Of a DNA stretch of 64,000 bases, positions 8,626-17,931 are shown piece after piece. A program made the position numbers and the translations under genes. The stretch is from the NCBI GenBank assembly GCA_016713085.1, contig JADJPV010000002.1, positions 558,001 to 622,000 on the forward strand. The letters are read 5' to 3'. Position 1 is the first letter of the stretch, and the number at the start of each line of letters is the position of its first letter. Source of the DNA: Chitinophagaceae bacterium (GTDB taxonomy: Bacteria > Bacteroidota > Bacteroidia > Chitinophagales > Chitinophagaceae). The notes beneath the pieces are model-generated. The model was not told the origin of the DNA, made no database searches, and was given only the letters and a program-made list of their open reading frames with translations.

Positions 8626-8702
8626 GCCCATTAATAGAAATATAGAAAGAATAAAAAGAAATTTTTTCAGAGAGAATCTGCGTAAGGGGGATAAATCAGC
8701 AG

Positions 8703-11618
8703 CTAACGGATCAATGTAAAGGTTCCATTTCTGAACACATAACTTTCACAACTTGTTTTTGCTTTAATCATGTAGGAAAATACATCCGGGTTCTGTTGAA
8801 CTCCTTTATACGTTCCATCCCAGCATTTTGTTGGATCCTTTGTATAGAAAACACGTTCACCCCAGCGGTTGAAAATGCTGAATTCAATTTCAAGAATAAC
8901 ACCCCAGTATTTAGTTCCGTAACAGTCATTCACACCATCATTATTTGGTGTAAATGCATTGGGCATCAGGTACCCTCCTTTATTATCAGCATTAACAAGC
9001 ACTAAGATGCTGTCCGTGTTCATGCATCCGTCTAAATCTGTTCCCGTTACAATATAATTTGTTGTTACAGTGGGAGAAGCTATTGGGTTATAAACAGCCG
9101 GATTGTTTAATGTGCCTGCAGGCAACCAACTGTAAATTGTTGCACCGGATGCTGTCAACTGACTCTGGTTAGAGCTGCAATCAATATCGTTTGATTTGGT
9201 AAGTGAGAGCAAAGGCAAAGGCAACACGGTCACTGTTGTTGAGAGTGTTGTTGAGTTATGACAGACAGTATCAGTAATCAATACAGAATAGGGAGTTGTT
9301 GTTTGTGGAGAAGCTAAGGGGTTTGCTACAGAAGCATTATTAATTGTCGAAGCATTATCCCAGCTGTAAGTATCACCGCCTGATGCAGAAAGCTGAACAG
9401 AGTCATTTGTACAGATATCAACAGGCGGATTGATAATAAAATTATTTGCCGAGCGAATATCAACCTGAACAGAATCAATGTTACTGCAATTGTTTGCATC
9501 CTTAACCGCTACATAATATTTTGTATTGGAAGATGGAGATGCAACAGGATTCGGAATAAGATTATTATCAAGCGAAGCAGCCGGCGACCATGTATACGAT
9601 GTCCCTCCGCCTGCACTAAGTTGAAGTGTGGCATTATTACAAAGCAGTGTATCGTTTGTAATTGTAATTACAGGTTTTGGATGAACTGTAATGGTAATAC
9701 TGTCTTTGGAAATACAACCAAAGCTGTTTGTTCCTGTAACAAAATACTGAGTGGTAGAACCAGGGGCTGCAATTGGGTTTGATATGTTGGGATTTGAGAT
9801 GCCTGTAGAAGGAGACCAGGTATAGGTTGATGCCCCGGTAGTTGCCAGTTGAGTTTGTGTTCCTTCACAAACAGCAAGATCAGAATTTGTGTTTATGACT
9901 GGAGTATCAACAGTAATTTTTACACTGTCTCTTTTAATGTAGACAGGTGAGAAGGATATGTCGTCTAAGGCAAAATCATTTCCAAAAAAGATCGTATTCT
10001 TATTGATAATTGAAATCGTAGCAGAAGTGGCATTGCCGGAGTTCCAGGTTGTATAAAATTGATTCCAGTTACAGGGTGGAACACTTGCATTGATAACGCT
10101 GCCAAGTGAATTTCCATTAATTGAAAAAGCTAACTGTGCCGGATTAGGATTCGAAATTGAACTGATCCAGGTTGAGAAAGAATAATTTGTATTTGGAGTT
10201 ACGGTAACGGTGGTTTTCCAAACTTCAAGGTTAGCTATTTCCGAACCGTTTACCAACATCATATTCCCATTACCTGTAGTATGATCAGTACAGGGAAAGT
10301 GTGCAGAATACCAAGCCTGCGGACTTGTGCCGACAAAGTACTCAGCATCTTTTGTATTATTACTTGTATAGAAATATTGCGATGAAAAACCTGTATTCCC
10401 AGCACTGAAGTTTCCGTTTGTAATCAGGTTACTGCCGTTGCTTTCAGTAGTGAGATAGTATGTTATGGATTGCGTAGCAGAACTTATTGGATTTTGAGCA
10501 GAAGGATTATTCAGAAAAGTTGTTGGTGACCAGCAATAGGAAAGAGCCGATGAAGATAACAGCTGCTTGGGTATTCCAATGCAGATGGTCGTGTCATTTG
10601 TCAGGATTGTTTGATTATCATTCTGAATTCCAACAGAAATATTTTTTCTGACAGTGTCAATACAGGTGCCATAATCCTGAATCATTACAACCTGGTAATT
10701 TCCGGGATTTGTATAGGTATGTAATGCTGTTGATGAACCGGTTGCGGTATTCGTATCACCAAAGTCCCAGGCTATACTGTTGTAAGAGGTTGAAGTTGTT
10801 GAGAAAGTAATTGCATTGGGAGAGCATGGATTACGGGAAAAGGAAAAATCGTTTTTAATTGTACAGGGGGCTTGCACGGTTTGGCAACTGCCAACAATAG
10901 CTTTTACTTCGTCTTCATTAATTGCTCTGTTATAAATTCTTACATCGTCCATTTCGCCATTGAACCAATAGGGGAACGTAGGGTCATCCATTTTGCCCAT
11001 AAAGAGATCATGGGTATTACTGAAATTATATCCCGGTGAAAAATTATTTAGAACTAATTGGCAGTTGATATACAGTTTAGCATAGGTTCCATCATAGGTA
11101 TAAATTACACTTACCCACTCATTTTTTGTTACATATGGAGTATAACCACCAGCTGCTCCTGCGCCGTGCCCCGAGTAGTTTTGATGAATAGTATCGGGAG
11201 GTGAATAGGTACAATTTGTGCCATTGCTATACATTTCATCTCCAAATCTCAACCTAAATGTTGTTGTTGGCGCAGCATCTAAGCCCTTCATTAAAATTGC
11301 GTTCCCATGGCAAGTACCATAGTAAAAACCAGTTGTTTTTACAAAAGCAGCCAATGTAATACTACTGCTCATGTTTAAAGTGGGACTGTTGGGTATTTGT
11401 ATGTAGTTGTTGATTCCGTTAAACTTGTAAGCGCTGTTTGGGTTATTAACCCTGTCAGCCGTTAAAGTAGCGTTATTAAAAACCGGATTATTATTATTAC
11501 CGCTAACATCATTTGCGTTACCATTAAACGGGTAATGGGCCATTAAACCCTGGTTCAGGTTTACTTGCGCAAATAGTGTTTCAGAAGTCAGCAGTAACAG
11601 AAATAATAGTCTGATCAT
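8703..11618 (-). CDS. Large T9SS surface protein: LamG-PKD-Ig-like repeats and gliding-motility C-terminal domain
   Basis: A 971-residue protein with a signal peptide (MIRLLFLLLLTSETLFAQ). Residues about 25-245 form a LamG/concanavalin-like domain (LMAHYPFNGNANDVSG, FNGEMDDVRIYNRAINEDEV). Then comes a PKD domain (FSFSRNPCSPN, AWDFGDTNTATGSS), a region resembling a carbohydrate-binding jelly roll (about 395-560), and four or five Ig-like repeats of about 75-80 residues, each with a YTWSP/YSW core and an NPxASPxxTTxY segment. The last 90 residues are the gliding-motility-associated CTD (MPNAFTPNNDGVNDCY, FNRWGERVFY, FRNGTFTLIR), which sends the protein through the type IX system to the cell surface. 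Likely an adhesin or glycan-binding protein; ligand unknown. Confidence 0.88.
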   Translation of the reverse strand: MIRLLFLLLLTSETLFAQVNLNQGLMAHYPFNGNANDVSGNNNNPVFNNATLTADRVNNPNSAYKFNGINNYIQIPNSPTLNMSSSITLAAFVKTTGFYYGTCHGNAILMKGLDAAPTTTFRLRFGDEMYSNGTNCTYSPPDTIHQNYSGHGAGAAGGYTPYVTKNEWVSVIYTYDGTYAKLYINCQLVLNNFSPGYNFSNTHDLFMGKMDDPTFPYWFNGEMDDVRIYNRAINEDEVKAIVGSCQTVQAPCTIKNDFSFSRNPCSPNAITFSTTSTSYNSIAWDFGDTNTATGSSTALHTYTNPGNYQVVMIQDYGTCIDTVRKNISVGIQNDNQTILTNDTTICIGIPKQLLSSSALSYCWSPTTFLNNPSAQNPISSATQSITYYLTTESNGSNLITNGNFSAGNTGFSSQYFYTSNNTKDAEYFVGTSPQAWYSAHFPCTDHTTGNGNMMLVNGSEIANLEVWKTTVTVTPNTNYSFSTWISSISNPNPAQLAFSINGNSLGSVINASVPPCNWNQFYTTWNSGNATSATISIINKNTIFFGNDFALDDISFSPVYIKRDSVKITVDTPVINTNSDLAVCEGTQTQLATTGASTYTWSPSTGISNPNISNPIAAPGSTTQYFVTGTNSFGCISKDSITITVHPKPVITITNDTLLCNNATLQLSAGGGTSYTWSPAASLDNNLIPNPVASPSSNTKYYVAVKDANNCSNIDSVQVDIRSANNFIINPPVDICTNDSVQLSASGGDTYSWDNASTINNASVANPLASPQTTTPYSVLITDTVCHNSTTLSTTVTVLPLPLLSLTKSNDIDCSSNQSQLTASGATIYSWLPAGTLNNPAVYNPIASPTVTTNYIVTGTDLDGCMNTDSILVLVNADNKGGYLMPNAFTPNNDGVNDCYGTKYWGVILEIEFSIFNRWGERVFYTKDPTKCWDGTYKGVQQNPDVFSYMIKAKTSCESYVFRNGTFTLIR

Positions 11619-11693
11619 AGAGGAGTATAACCAAAAATAGGTATAAAACTGATGCTAATATACCCTTAAGTGTTTATCATTAAATGATCTTTA

Positions 11694-12428
11694 TCAGGCT
11701 AAGTTTTTATAAGCACTTTTCAGGCAGAAAACTGTATTGATATAAGTATCGGCGTAAACAAAATAACCATGTACTTTAAGAAAATCAAGAATCTCGGTTT
11801 TTTTGATTTCTTTATTGTTTTCTATGAACCCTAATGTCTCAATACAAAAAACCTCCGGCTTGTATTTGCTGAAATCAAGACTTTTCAGAATATCAAAATC
11901 TAAGCCTTCTACATCAATAGAAACAAGATTTGGGTGAGGAGAGAAGTATTGCTCAATGATTTCGTTTATGTGAACAAGTTTCATTTTAATGACTTTTTCC
12001 ACTTTGTGCATACCAATTTCTTCGTTTCCTGTATGTTCCCAGAAGTCTGCTTCTTCTTTTGAGAAAGTATTTAACCCGTTAAACTTCTCTGGAAATGCAT
12101 AGAAATCTGCTTCTCTTCTTTCACCAAAAGCGACTCCAACATTCAAACAGGTGTCCCTTTTACGTTTCTGCTGTATTTTTTTACAGAGAACCGGGTTTGG
12201 CTCCACACAAACTCCCTTGCTGCCCCGCTTATATAATCTGTATGTATTACTTAAGGCAATTGGGTCGTTGGCCCCAATGTCAAGGTAAGTTGGGTTTTGA
12301 ATATTAAGGTGACTGAACAAATCACTAATAATGATATCTTCGCCACTTTGTGCATAGCTTGATCTGATATGTTTAAATAAGGTTGTGACAAGTATTTTTT
12401 TTAGTGTCTTTTTAAAAGAAATTGGCAT
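11694..12428 (-). CDS. FkbM family methyltransferase
   Basis: A 244-residue SAM-dependent methyltransferase of the FkbM family. The SAM loop is PTYLDIGANDP, the acidic residue follows in CVEPNP, and the characteristic LVSIDVEGLDFDILKSLDF is present; the C-terminal FCIETLGF matches the family as well. FkbM enzymes methylate hydroxyls, often on sugars or secondary metabolites. No signal peptide. It stands divergent from a second FkbM gene and at the edge of a glycosyltransferase cluster, so sugar O-methylation of a surface glycan is the likely role. Family secure, substrate inferred. Confidence 0.85.
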   Translation of the reverse strand: MPISFKKTLKKILVTTLFKHIRSSYAQSGEDIIISDLFSHLNIQNPTYLDIGANDPIALSNTYRLYKRGSKGVCVEPNPVLCKKIQQKRKRDTCLNVGVAFGERREADFYAFPEKFNGLNTFSKEEADFWEHTGNEEIGMHKVEKVIKMKLVHINEIIEQYFSPHPNLVSIDVEGLDFDILKSLDFSKYKPEVFCIETLGFIENNKEIKKTEILDFLKVHGYFVYADTYINTVFCLKSAYKNLA

Positions 12429-12530
12429 AAGATTTAAGATTGATTCTCAACTGTAACGAAGATACAGGATGCAGAAGTTTTTGGTTAAAAATTATTCAGT
12501 AATTCAAATCTGAGATATCAGTAATATATT

Positions 12531-13437
12531 ATGAAAGAGTTTATCAGAAATATCCTGCAACGATTTGGGTATGACATTATTAAAACTGGTCTGCCTTATT
12601 TCCCCAGAAGTAAAAAAAACGGAGTAGTCAATGTTGGGAAATACCCGGTCCAAATGCCCGGGAATAGTATGCAGTTAATCAACTACCGGCTTTACCCTAC
12701 TCTGAATATTCAGCTTGGACGACTGGCTGTTGCAATTCATAAAAAATATCCAGGCGTGACTGTGATTGATGTTGGTGCCAATGTTGGTGATACAATCGCA
12801 GTTCTGAAATCAGCCATCGATCTGCCGGTAATTGCAGTTGAAGGCGATGAGGTATGTTATGAATTTCTGCAACAGAATATTCAACAGTTTCACAATATTT
12901 CATTAGTTAAGTCTTATCTCGGAGAGAAATCACAAAGTATTAATGTAAACCTTGAGCATGCAGGGTGGAATACTACAATCATTCCGGAGGAAAAGGGGAG
13001 CCGGCAGATTGTATTCAAAACATTGGATGAAATTATCGTAGCCGGTGGTTTTTCCGACCGACAGCTCAAATTACTTAAAGTGGATGTGGAAGGGTTTGAT
13101 ACAATTGTTTTAAGAGGAGCTTCAGAAATCATCCGGAAGCATCGGCCTGTATTATTTTTTGAGTATAACAGAAAAAGCATGAAAGCTATCAATGAAGATG
13201 GACTTTCAACCATCCTCTCATTTGAAAAATCAGGCTATGACAAAATTGTTTTTTTTGATCACAAAGGGAACCTTGTTTTAGCTACGGACATGCAGAATAG
13301 TGAGGTAATTACATATATGCATAATTACATCTCTTCAGAAAAAAAATCTGTTGGCCTATTATGATATCTGCCTGTTTCACAAGGAAGATAAAGATGTTGC
13401 TGAGGATTTTTTAGCTGTGGAAAGAAATTACTTATAA
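12531..13437 (+). CDS. FkbM family methyltransferase (frameshift at 13339-13346)
   Basis: SAM-dependent O-methyltransferase of the FkbM family. Motifs: VIDVGANVGDTIAVLK (SAM loop), IAVEGDEVCYEFL, and LLKVDVEGFDTIVLRGA. As written the frame ends at 13364 after a run of eight A. With nine A the protein continues NLLAYYDICLFHKEDKDVAE to a stop at 13435-13437, giving about 302 residues; this extension has typical coding composition and fills what would otherwise be a gene-free stretch. I therefore extend the gene. It lies 39 bases before the TylF-like gene on the same strand, so the two methyltransferases are probably co-transcribed in the glycan cluster. Confidence 0.82.
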
Positions 13438-13476
13438 TTAATTTTAACGAAGTAGAAAACGAATAAATTAAACCAG

Positions 13477-14226
13477 ATGAAAAAATTAATCATCAATCTT
13501 TTGTCAAAAGCGGGATACCAGGTCATTAATAAATCCAAGATCAATTTTTCTGTCAACGATTATCAATATGAAGTGATATTGCCGTATGCAAATTATGCAC
13601 CGTGGCTGAAGGATACTGAGTTTCAGACTATCTATAAAAAAATAAAGGATCATACACTGGTTGATATGTACCGCTGTTATGAATTGTGGCAGTTAACTGA
13701 AGAAATTCATTCGATTGATCCATCAGCCGGTTTCCTGGAAGTAGGTGTTTGGAAAGGAGGCACAGCAGGTGTTCTTGGTAAGAAATTAGCTTTATTGAAT
13801 TCCGGAGTACCTCTTTATCTGGCCGACACATTTACAGGCATAGTAAAAGCTTCAGAAAAAGATGAGTTTTATAATGGTGGAGAGCATGCGGATACAACTT
13901 TTGAAACAGTAGATACATTAATGAAAGGCATTTACAGCAATTATAAAATATTAACCGGGATTTTTCCGAATGATACTGCTCATCAGATTAAACCAGATGA
14001 AAAATTCGGGCTTTGCCATATTGATGTTGATGTTTATCAATCAGCTAAAGATATTGTTGAGTGGATATGGGACAGATTGATTATTGGCGGAATGATTGTT
14101 TTTGATGATTATGGTTTTCATACAACTACAGGTGTAACAACATATGTGAATGAACAGAAAAACATGTCAGACAGAGCCATCATTTATAATTTAAACGGTC
14201 ATGCAGTAATTGTTAAAATTAAATAA
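13477..14226 (+). CDS. TylF/MycF family O-methyltransferase
   Basis: A 249-residue protein of the macrocin O-methyltransferase (TylF) family. Visible features are the SAM loop FLEVGVWKGGTAGVL, the strand LYLADTFTG, the metal-binding-type HIDVDVYQSAKD and GGMIVFDDYG, where the paired Asp residues bind the divalent metal in characterised members. Members methylate sugar hydroxyls on antibiotics or O-antigens. It follows an FkbM gene on the same strand and faces a GT9-like gene 11 bases away. A third sugar-methylating enzyme in 3 kb suggests a heavily O-methylated surface glycan. Confidence 0.85.
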   Translation: MKKLIINLLSKAGYQVINKSKINFSVNDYQYEVILPYANYAPWLKDTEFQTIYKKIKDHTLVDMYRCYELWQLTEEIHSIDPSAGFLEVGVWKGGTAGVLGKKLALLNSGVPLYLADTFTGIVKASEKDEFYNGGEHADTTFETVDTLMKGIYSNYKILTGIFPNDTAHQIKPDEKFGLCHIDVDVYQSAKDIVEWIWDRLIIGGMIVFDDYGFHTTTGVTTYVNEQKNMSDRAIIYNLNGHAVIVKIK

Positions 14227-14236
14227 GCAGTTTGTG

Positions 14237-15112
14237 TTAATCATTTAATTGCTTCACAATTTTTTCAAACTGCGGCTGGTAACAAAAGTCGTAACCATTT
14301 TTTCCTTCGGGAATCACATTGGGACATTCAAAACATACTTCCAGTACACGTTTTACTTTCAGTGCTTCCGCCAAAGCAAACGGGAAGGATTGATTTCCTA
14401 TGAAAAATTTACTTCCTGCAATTATCTGTGCCATCTCCAGAAAATTAGAAACAGCTTTATATTTTAAAGCAGGTAATACCTGTTTCAGATCCTCATATTC
14501 TTCTTTCAGTCCAACGAAAGTAATGTTGGGATAGGCTTTCAGGAAATCATAGCTGATACCGGGCGCCCTGTACCGGAAACTTCTGGCTATTACAATTTCA
14601 TCTTTGAAAGTGGAGTCCGGTGTAACTGTTAACCAGGGTTTTCCAAGATCAGCAGTGATACCATACATATGAAAATACCAGCGGCAGATATGATTGGTAT
14701 TATAATCAAAGGGAAATTTTCGGAATTCGTCCAGATCGTAATCAATCCGCTGATCTGTTAATACATCACACACTTCAAATCCCGGCTGAGCCAGTAAAAG
14801 CGGGGCCAGCATCTCCACACTTTTCTCTGTCAAGATCTTGCCTTTGTTGGCATGCTTCATGCTTTTTTTATAAAGCGATTTCTGGTTGATCTGGAGGTGC
14901 AGATTAATTTTCTTTTCTCCTGCAAGGGCTTTCATGGCTGGGATGGCATAAATAACATCGCCCACCAAACCGAAATGTTTAAAATGAACAGCATCTGCTT
15001 CAGTAACGGGGTAGAGGTTGGGCTGGCTCAGCTTCGAAAGTGCTTTTGTGAAAAGTTTTCGTTTCGCCTCCTGCTTGAATACTGCAATATATAGCCGTTC
15101 AAAAATGTTCAT
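14237..15112 (-). CDS. GT9-like (heptosyltransferase-type) glycosyltransferase
   Basis: About 291 residues with the GT-B layout of family GT9. The N-terminal HFGLVGDVIYAIPAMKAL matches the opening nucleotide-sugar acceptor motif of heptosyltransferases (xGDxxxxxP). The C-terminal AQIIAGSKFFIGNQSFPFALAEALK corresponds to the donor-binding motif, with Asn-Gln in place of the usual Asp-Ser/Thr. No membrane segment. I use the ATG at 15112: the longer in-frame start at 15136 is a TTG lying inside a TATTTTTG promoter-like box. It is convergent with the TylF gene. Probably transfers a sugar in the surface-glycan pathway; donor unknown. Confidence 0.65.
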   Translation of the reverse strand: MNIFERLYIAVFKQEAKRKLFTKALSKLSQPNLYPVTEADAVHFKHFGLVGDVIYAIPAMKALAGEKKINLHLQINQKSLYKKSMKHANKGKILTEKSVEMLAPLLLAQPGFEVCDVLTDQRIDYDLDEFRKFPFDYNTNHICRWYFHMYGITADLGKPWLTVTPDSTFKDEIVIARSFRYRAPGISYDFLKAYPNITFVGLKEEYEDLKQVLPALKYKAVSNFLEMAQIIAGSKFFIGNQSFPFALAEALKVKRVLEVCFECPNVIPEGKNGYDFCYQPQFEKIVKQLND

Positions 15113-15133
15113 GCGCTGATTTTCTGGTCGGCT

Positions 15134-15141
15134 CAAAAATA
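15134..15141 (-). promoter_or_regulatory. Probable -7 box for the GT9-like gene
   Basis: The minus strand reads TATTTTTG (TAnnTTTG class), about 22 bases upstream of the chosen ATG at 15112. It supports that start over the upstream TTG. Confidence 0.45.
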
Positions 15142-15280
15142 GCCATTTTACAGCATTGTAAAAGGCTCAGCTTCCGGCGCTCTCATTACTGCATTAAAGG
15201 AAATGTGCTAACTTGCCGCCGTTCGATTCTACAGGAAAAATCGCTGTCGGTTGAAACAATCAATAAAGCTTGGCTGTCTT

Positions 15281-15874
15281 ATGCTCAGGAAAATAAACTT
15301 ACTGTTTTACTATCTGTTCAGGTATCCTGCCTATAAAATTCGGTTGGGCAAAATTGGTTCTTCCACCCGTTTGATTAATCCGAAAATCGACGGGCATTCC
15401 CGCATTTTTATTGGTTCAAAAGTATACATCAGCGATAAAGGCTGGCTGGCCTGTGAGCCGCTTACAGGTGATGAGAATTGCAGTCTTACCATTGGTGACG
15501 GTACTTATATTGGCAGATTCAGTCATATTTATTCTACTTCTAAAATTGAGATCGGAAAGAAAGTGCTGATGGCAGATAAGGTTTATCTGAGCGATAACCT
15601 GCACAGCTATCAGAATATTGATCTGCCGGTTATTGATCAACCTATACGGCAAACAAACCCTGTGATGATTGGTGACGGTGCGTGGATAGGAGAGAATGTT
15701 TGTGTAATTGGCGCCAGTGTGGGTAAGAACAGTGTGATTGGTGCCAATTCAGTGGTGACAAAAGATATTCCTGATTACTGTATTGCTGTTGGTTCACCCG
15801 CCATCATCATCAAGCGTTATAATTTTGATACGAAGCAATGGTGCATGACAGATAAAGAAGGACAGTTCATTTAA
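15281..15874 (+). CDS. Left-handed beta-helix (hexapeptide repeat) acyltransferase
   Basis: A 197-residue acyltransferase of the WbbJ/WcaF type. The left-handed beta-helix shows as repeated I/V-G-x-x-x-x units: SRIFIGSKVYISDKGW, LTIGDGTYIGRFSHI, and the final MIGDGAWIGENVCVIGASVG, KNSVIGANSVVTKDIPDY, ending AVGSPAIIIKRY. This ending is typical of maltose/galactoside/O-antigen O-acetyltransferases. The catalytic His is likely in DNLHSY. I prefer the ATG at 15281 over an upstream TTG at 15251. Eleven bases separate it from the epimerase gene, with which it is probably co-transcribed. Acetylates a sugar of the glycan; acceptor unknown. Confidence 0.85.
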   Translation: MLRKINLLFYYLFRYPAYKIRLGKIGSSTRLINPKIDGHSRIFIGSKVYISDKGWLACEPLTGDENCSLTIGDGTYIGRFSHIYSTSKIEIGKKVLMADKVYLSDNLHSYQNIDLPVIDQPIRQTNPVMIGDGAWIGENVCVIGASVGKNSVIGANSVVTKDIPDYCIAVGSPAIIIKRYNFDTKQWCMTDKEGQFI

Positions 15875-15885
15875 GTATAAGACGA

Positions 15886-17026
15886 ATGAGTAAAACAATA
15901 TTAATTACAGGAGGCGCAGGTTTTATCGGTTCGAATCTTGCTTTGCATCTGCTTCAGCATGGATATGAAGTAACGGTGCTGGATAACCTGAGTGAACAGA
16001 TTCATGGTGCAGATCCTGCAACAACTTCTCCGTTATATACTTCCATTAAGGACAATGTTCATTTTATAAATGGAACCGTTACATCGGTTGAAGACTGGAA
16101 GGAAGCAATTGCTGATAATGAAACAATCGTTCATCTCGCTGCTGAAACAGGCACCGGACAATCCATGTACCAGATCAGTAAATATGTGGATGTGAATATT
16201 GGCGGTACTGCCATTCTCTTAGACATCCTGGCGAATAATCAAACAAGTGTAAAGAAAGTAGTGATTGCTTCATCGAGAGCAATTTATGGGGAAGGGAAGT
16301 ACTTCTCAAAAGAACTTGGTGTTGTATATCCTGAACACAGAACATCAGCTTTGATGGATGCAGGAAATTTTGAAGTAACCTATCCAGGTGCAATTGAACC
16401 TTTGCAGTTAATTGCAACAGATGAGGAATCAAAAATTCATCCATCATCTGTATATGGTATAACAAAATACAATCAGGAGCAGATGGTAATGACGGTATGT
16501 CCGTCTATTGGTATTGCGCCTGTTGCTTTCCGCTATCAGAATGTATATGGGCCGGGGCAATCTTTAAGCAATCCGTATACCGGTATTCTTTCCATTTTTT
16601 TCTACGCTCATCAGGAATAAAAAGTCCATCAATATTTTTGAAGATGGAAAAGAAACCCGTGATTTTGTATTTATTGATGATGTGGTAAGCGCAACCTTCC
16701 TGGGAATTGAAAAAGATGAAGCAAACGGACGGGTATTTAATGTGGGAACAGGAGTAGCAACAACTGTTTCAGAAGTTGCTGCACTGCTGGTTGATTATTA
16801 TAAAGAAGATGTGCCTGTACAGATCACAGGTAATTACAGATTAGGTGATATCCGTCATAATTTTGCTGATATCAGTAAAATTGAACGGCTGCTTGGGTTT
16901 AAACCCCAGGTTGATTTTAAAACAGGATTGAAACGGTTTACTGATTGGGTAAACAGTCAGGAGGTGCAGAACAGCAGATATGAAGAGTCTATCAATGAAA
17001 TGAAGTCAAAAGGATTATTGAAATAA
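15886..17026 (+). CDS. NAD-dependent sugar epimerase/dehydratase (frameshift at 16595-16601)
   Basis: Extended short-chain dehydrogenase acting on a nucleotide sugar. The NAD loop is ILITGGAGFIGSNLALHLL, followed by VTVLDNLS. The active site is VIASSRAIYGEG, then HPSSVYGITKYNQEQ with the YxxxK pair. Gene length would be about 380 residues. The frame breaks in a run of seven T (16595-16601); six T join YTGILSIF to STLIRNKKSINIFEDGKETR and then DFVFIDDVV, the standard family continuation. So this is one gene with a one-base insertion, probably an error. Position between an acyltransferase and a GT2 on one strand fits surface-polysaccharide precursor synthesis. Confidence 0.9.
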
Positions 17027-17031
17027 ATGTT

Positions 17032-17925
17032 ATGGCGAAAATTGGCTTGGTAACAGTTCTGTTTAAGAGTGATGATGTGCTGCCCGGTTTCTTTAAAAGC
17101 ATTTCAGAACAAACACACAAAGATTATATTCTCTATCTCGTTGACAATTCTGTTAATGAAGTTTCCAATAAAGTGATTGAAACCTGTCTTGCTGATTATC
17201 ATGTAACTGAGCACAGGCATATAAAGAATTCAGCTAATGTTGGTGTGGCTGAAGGAAATAATATCGGCATCAAACAGGCTTTGGCTGATGGATGCACACA
17301 TGTCATGATTCTGAACAATGATATTGAAATTGAACAGAACACTGCATTCGGTACTATGATTTCATTGTGTGAAAAGAAAGGCGAACATATTATTGTTACG
17401 AAAGTATATTATTACTCCGACCGTAAAATATGGATGGCTGGCGGCAGTATGAATAAATGGCGGGCATTGGGCATTCATTATGGGTACAATAAAGAAGACG
17501 GACCTGAATATGACATACCCAAACATATCACTTATGCACCAACCTGCTTTATGCTGGTTGAAAGCAGTGTGTTTGAAAAAGTGGGATTGATGGATGAAAA
17601 GTATTTTGCTTACTACGACGATACTGATTTTGTGTACAGGGCCTGTGCGAAGGGATACAGGCTTTATTATGAGCCTGCTATTACTATTCTGCATAAAGTA
17701 TCTTCTTCATCCCGTGGTGATTCTTCTCCTTTTTATATTTATTATTCCAACAGGCACAAGCGCTATTTCATCCGTAAGAATTACAACGCATTTATAAAGT
17801 ACTTCGCACTAGGATATACGTTCTTTACAAGGATTACTTATTATCTACGATTTAATAAAGAGCAGCGGAAAAAATTAGTGCAGGCATTGAAAGATGGAAT
17901 GGACTACCCGGTTGTGAAAAGCTGA
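17032..17925 (+). CDS. Glycosyltransferase family 2
   Basis: A 297-residue GT-A enzyme of family 2, rhamnosyltransferase-like. It opens KIGLVTVLFKSDDVLPGFFKSI, has YLVDNSVNE, then HVMILNNDIEIEQN (the DxD-equivalent NND), and FAYYDDTDFVYRACAKGYRLYYEP, the usual acceptor-site ED/DD motif. A C-terminal NYNAFIKYFALGYTFFTRI may be a membrane-associating helix. It follows the epimerase by five bases and is likely in the same transcript. Donor and acceptor are unknown. Confidence 0.88.
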   Translation: MAKIGLVTVLFKSDDVLPGFFKSISEQTHKDYILYLVDNSVNEVSNKVIETCLADYHVTEHRHIKNSANVGVAEGNNIGIKQALADGCTHVMILNNDIEIEQNTAFGTMISLCEKKGEHIIVTKVYYYSDRKIWMAGGSMNKWRALGIHYGYNKEDGPEYDIPKHITYAPTCFMLVESSVFEKVGLMDEKYFAYYDDTDFVYRACAKGYRLYYEPAITILHKVSSSSRGDSSPFYIYYSNRHKRYFIRKNYNAFIKYFALGYTFFTRITYYLRFNKEQRKKLVQALKDGMDYPVVKS

Positions 17926-17931
17926 ATCGGC

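Noticed and set aside
9000..10600. Regular repeats in the large surface protein as possible mobile DNA
   Set aside because: They are protein-level Ig-like domain repeats with diverged DNA, typical of T9SS adhesins.
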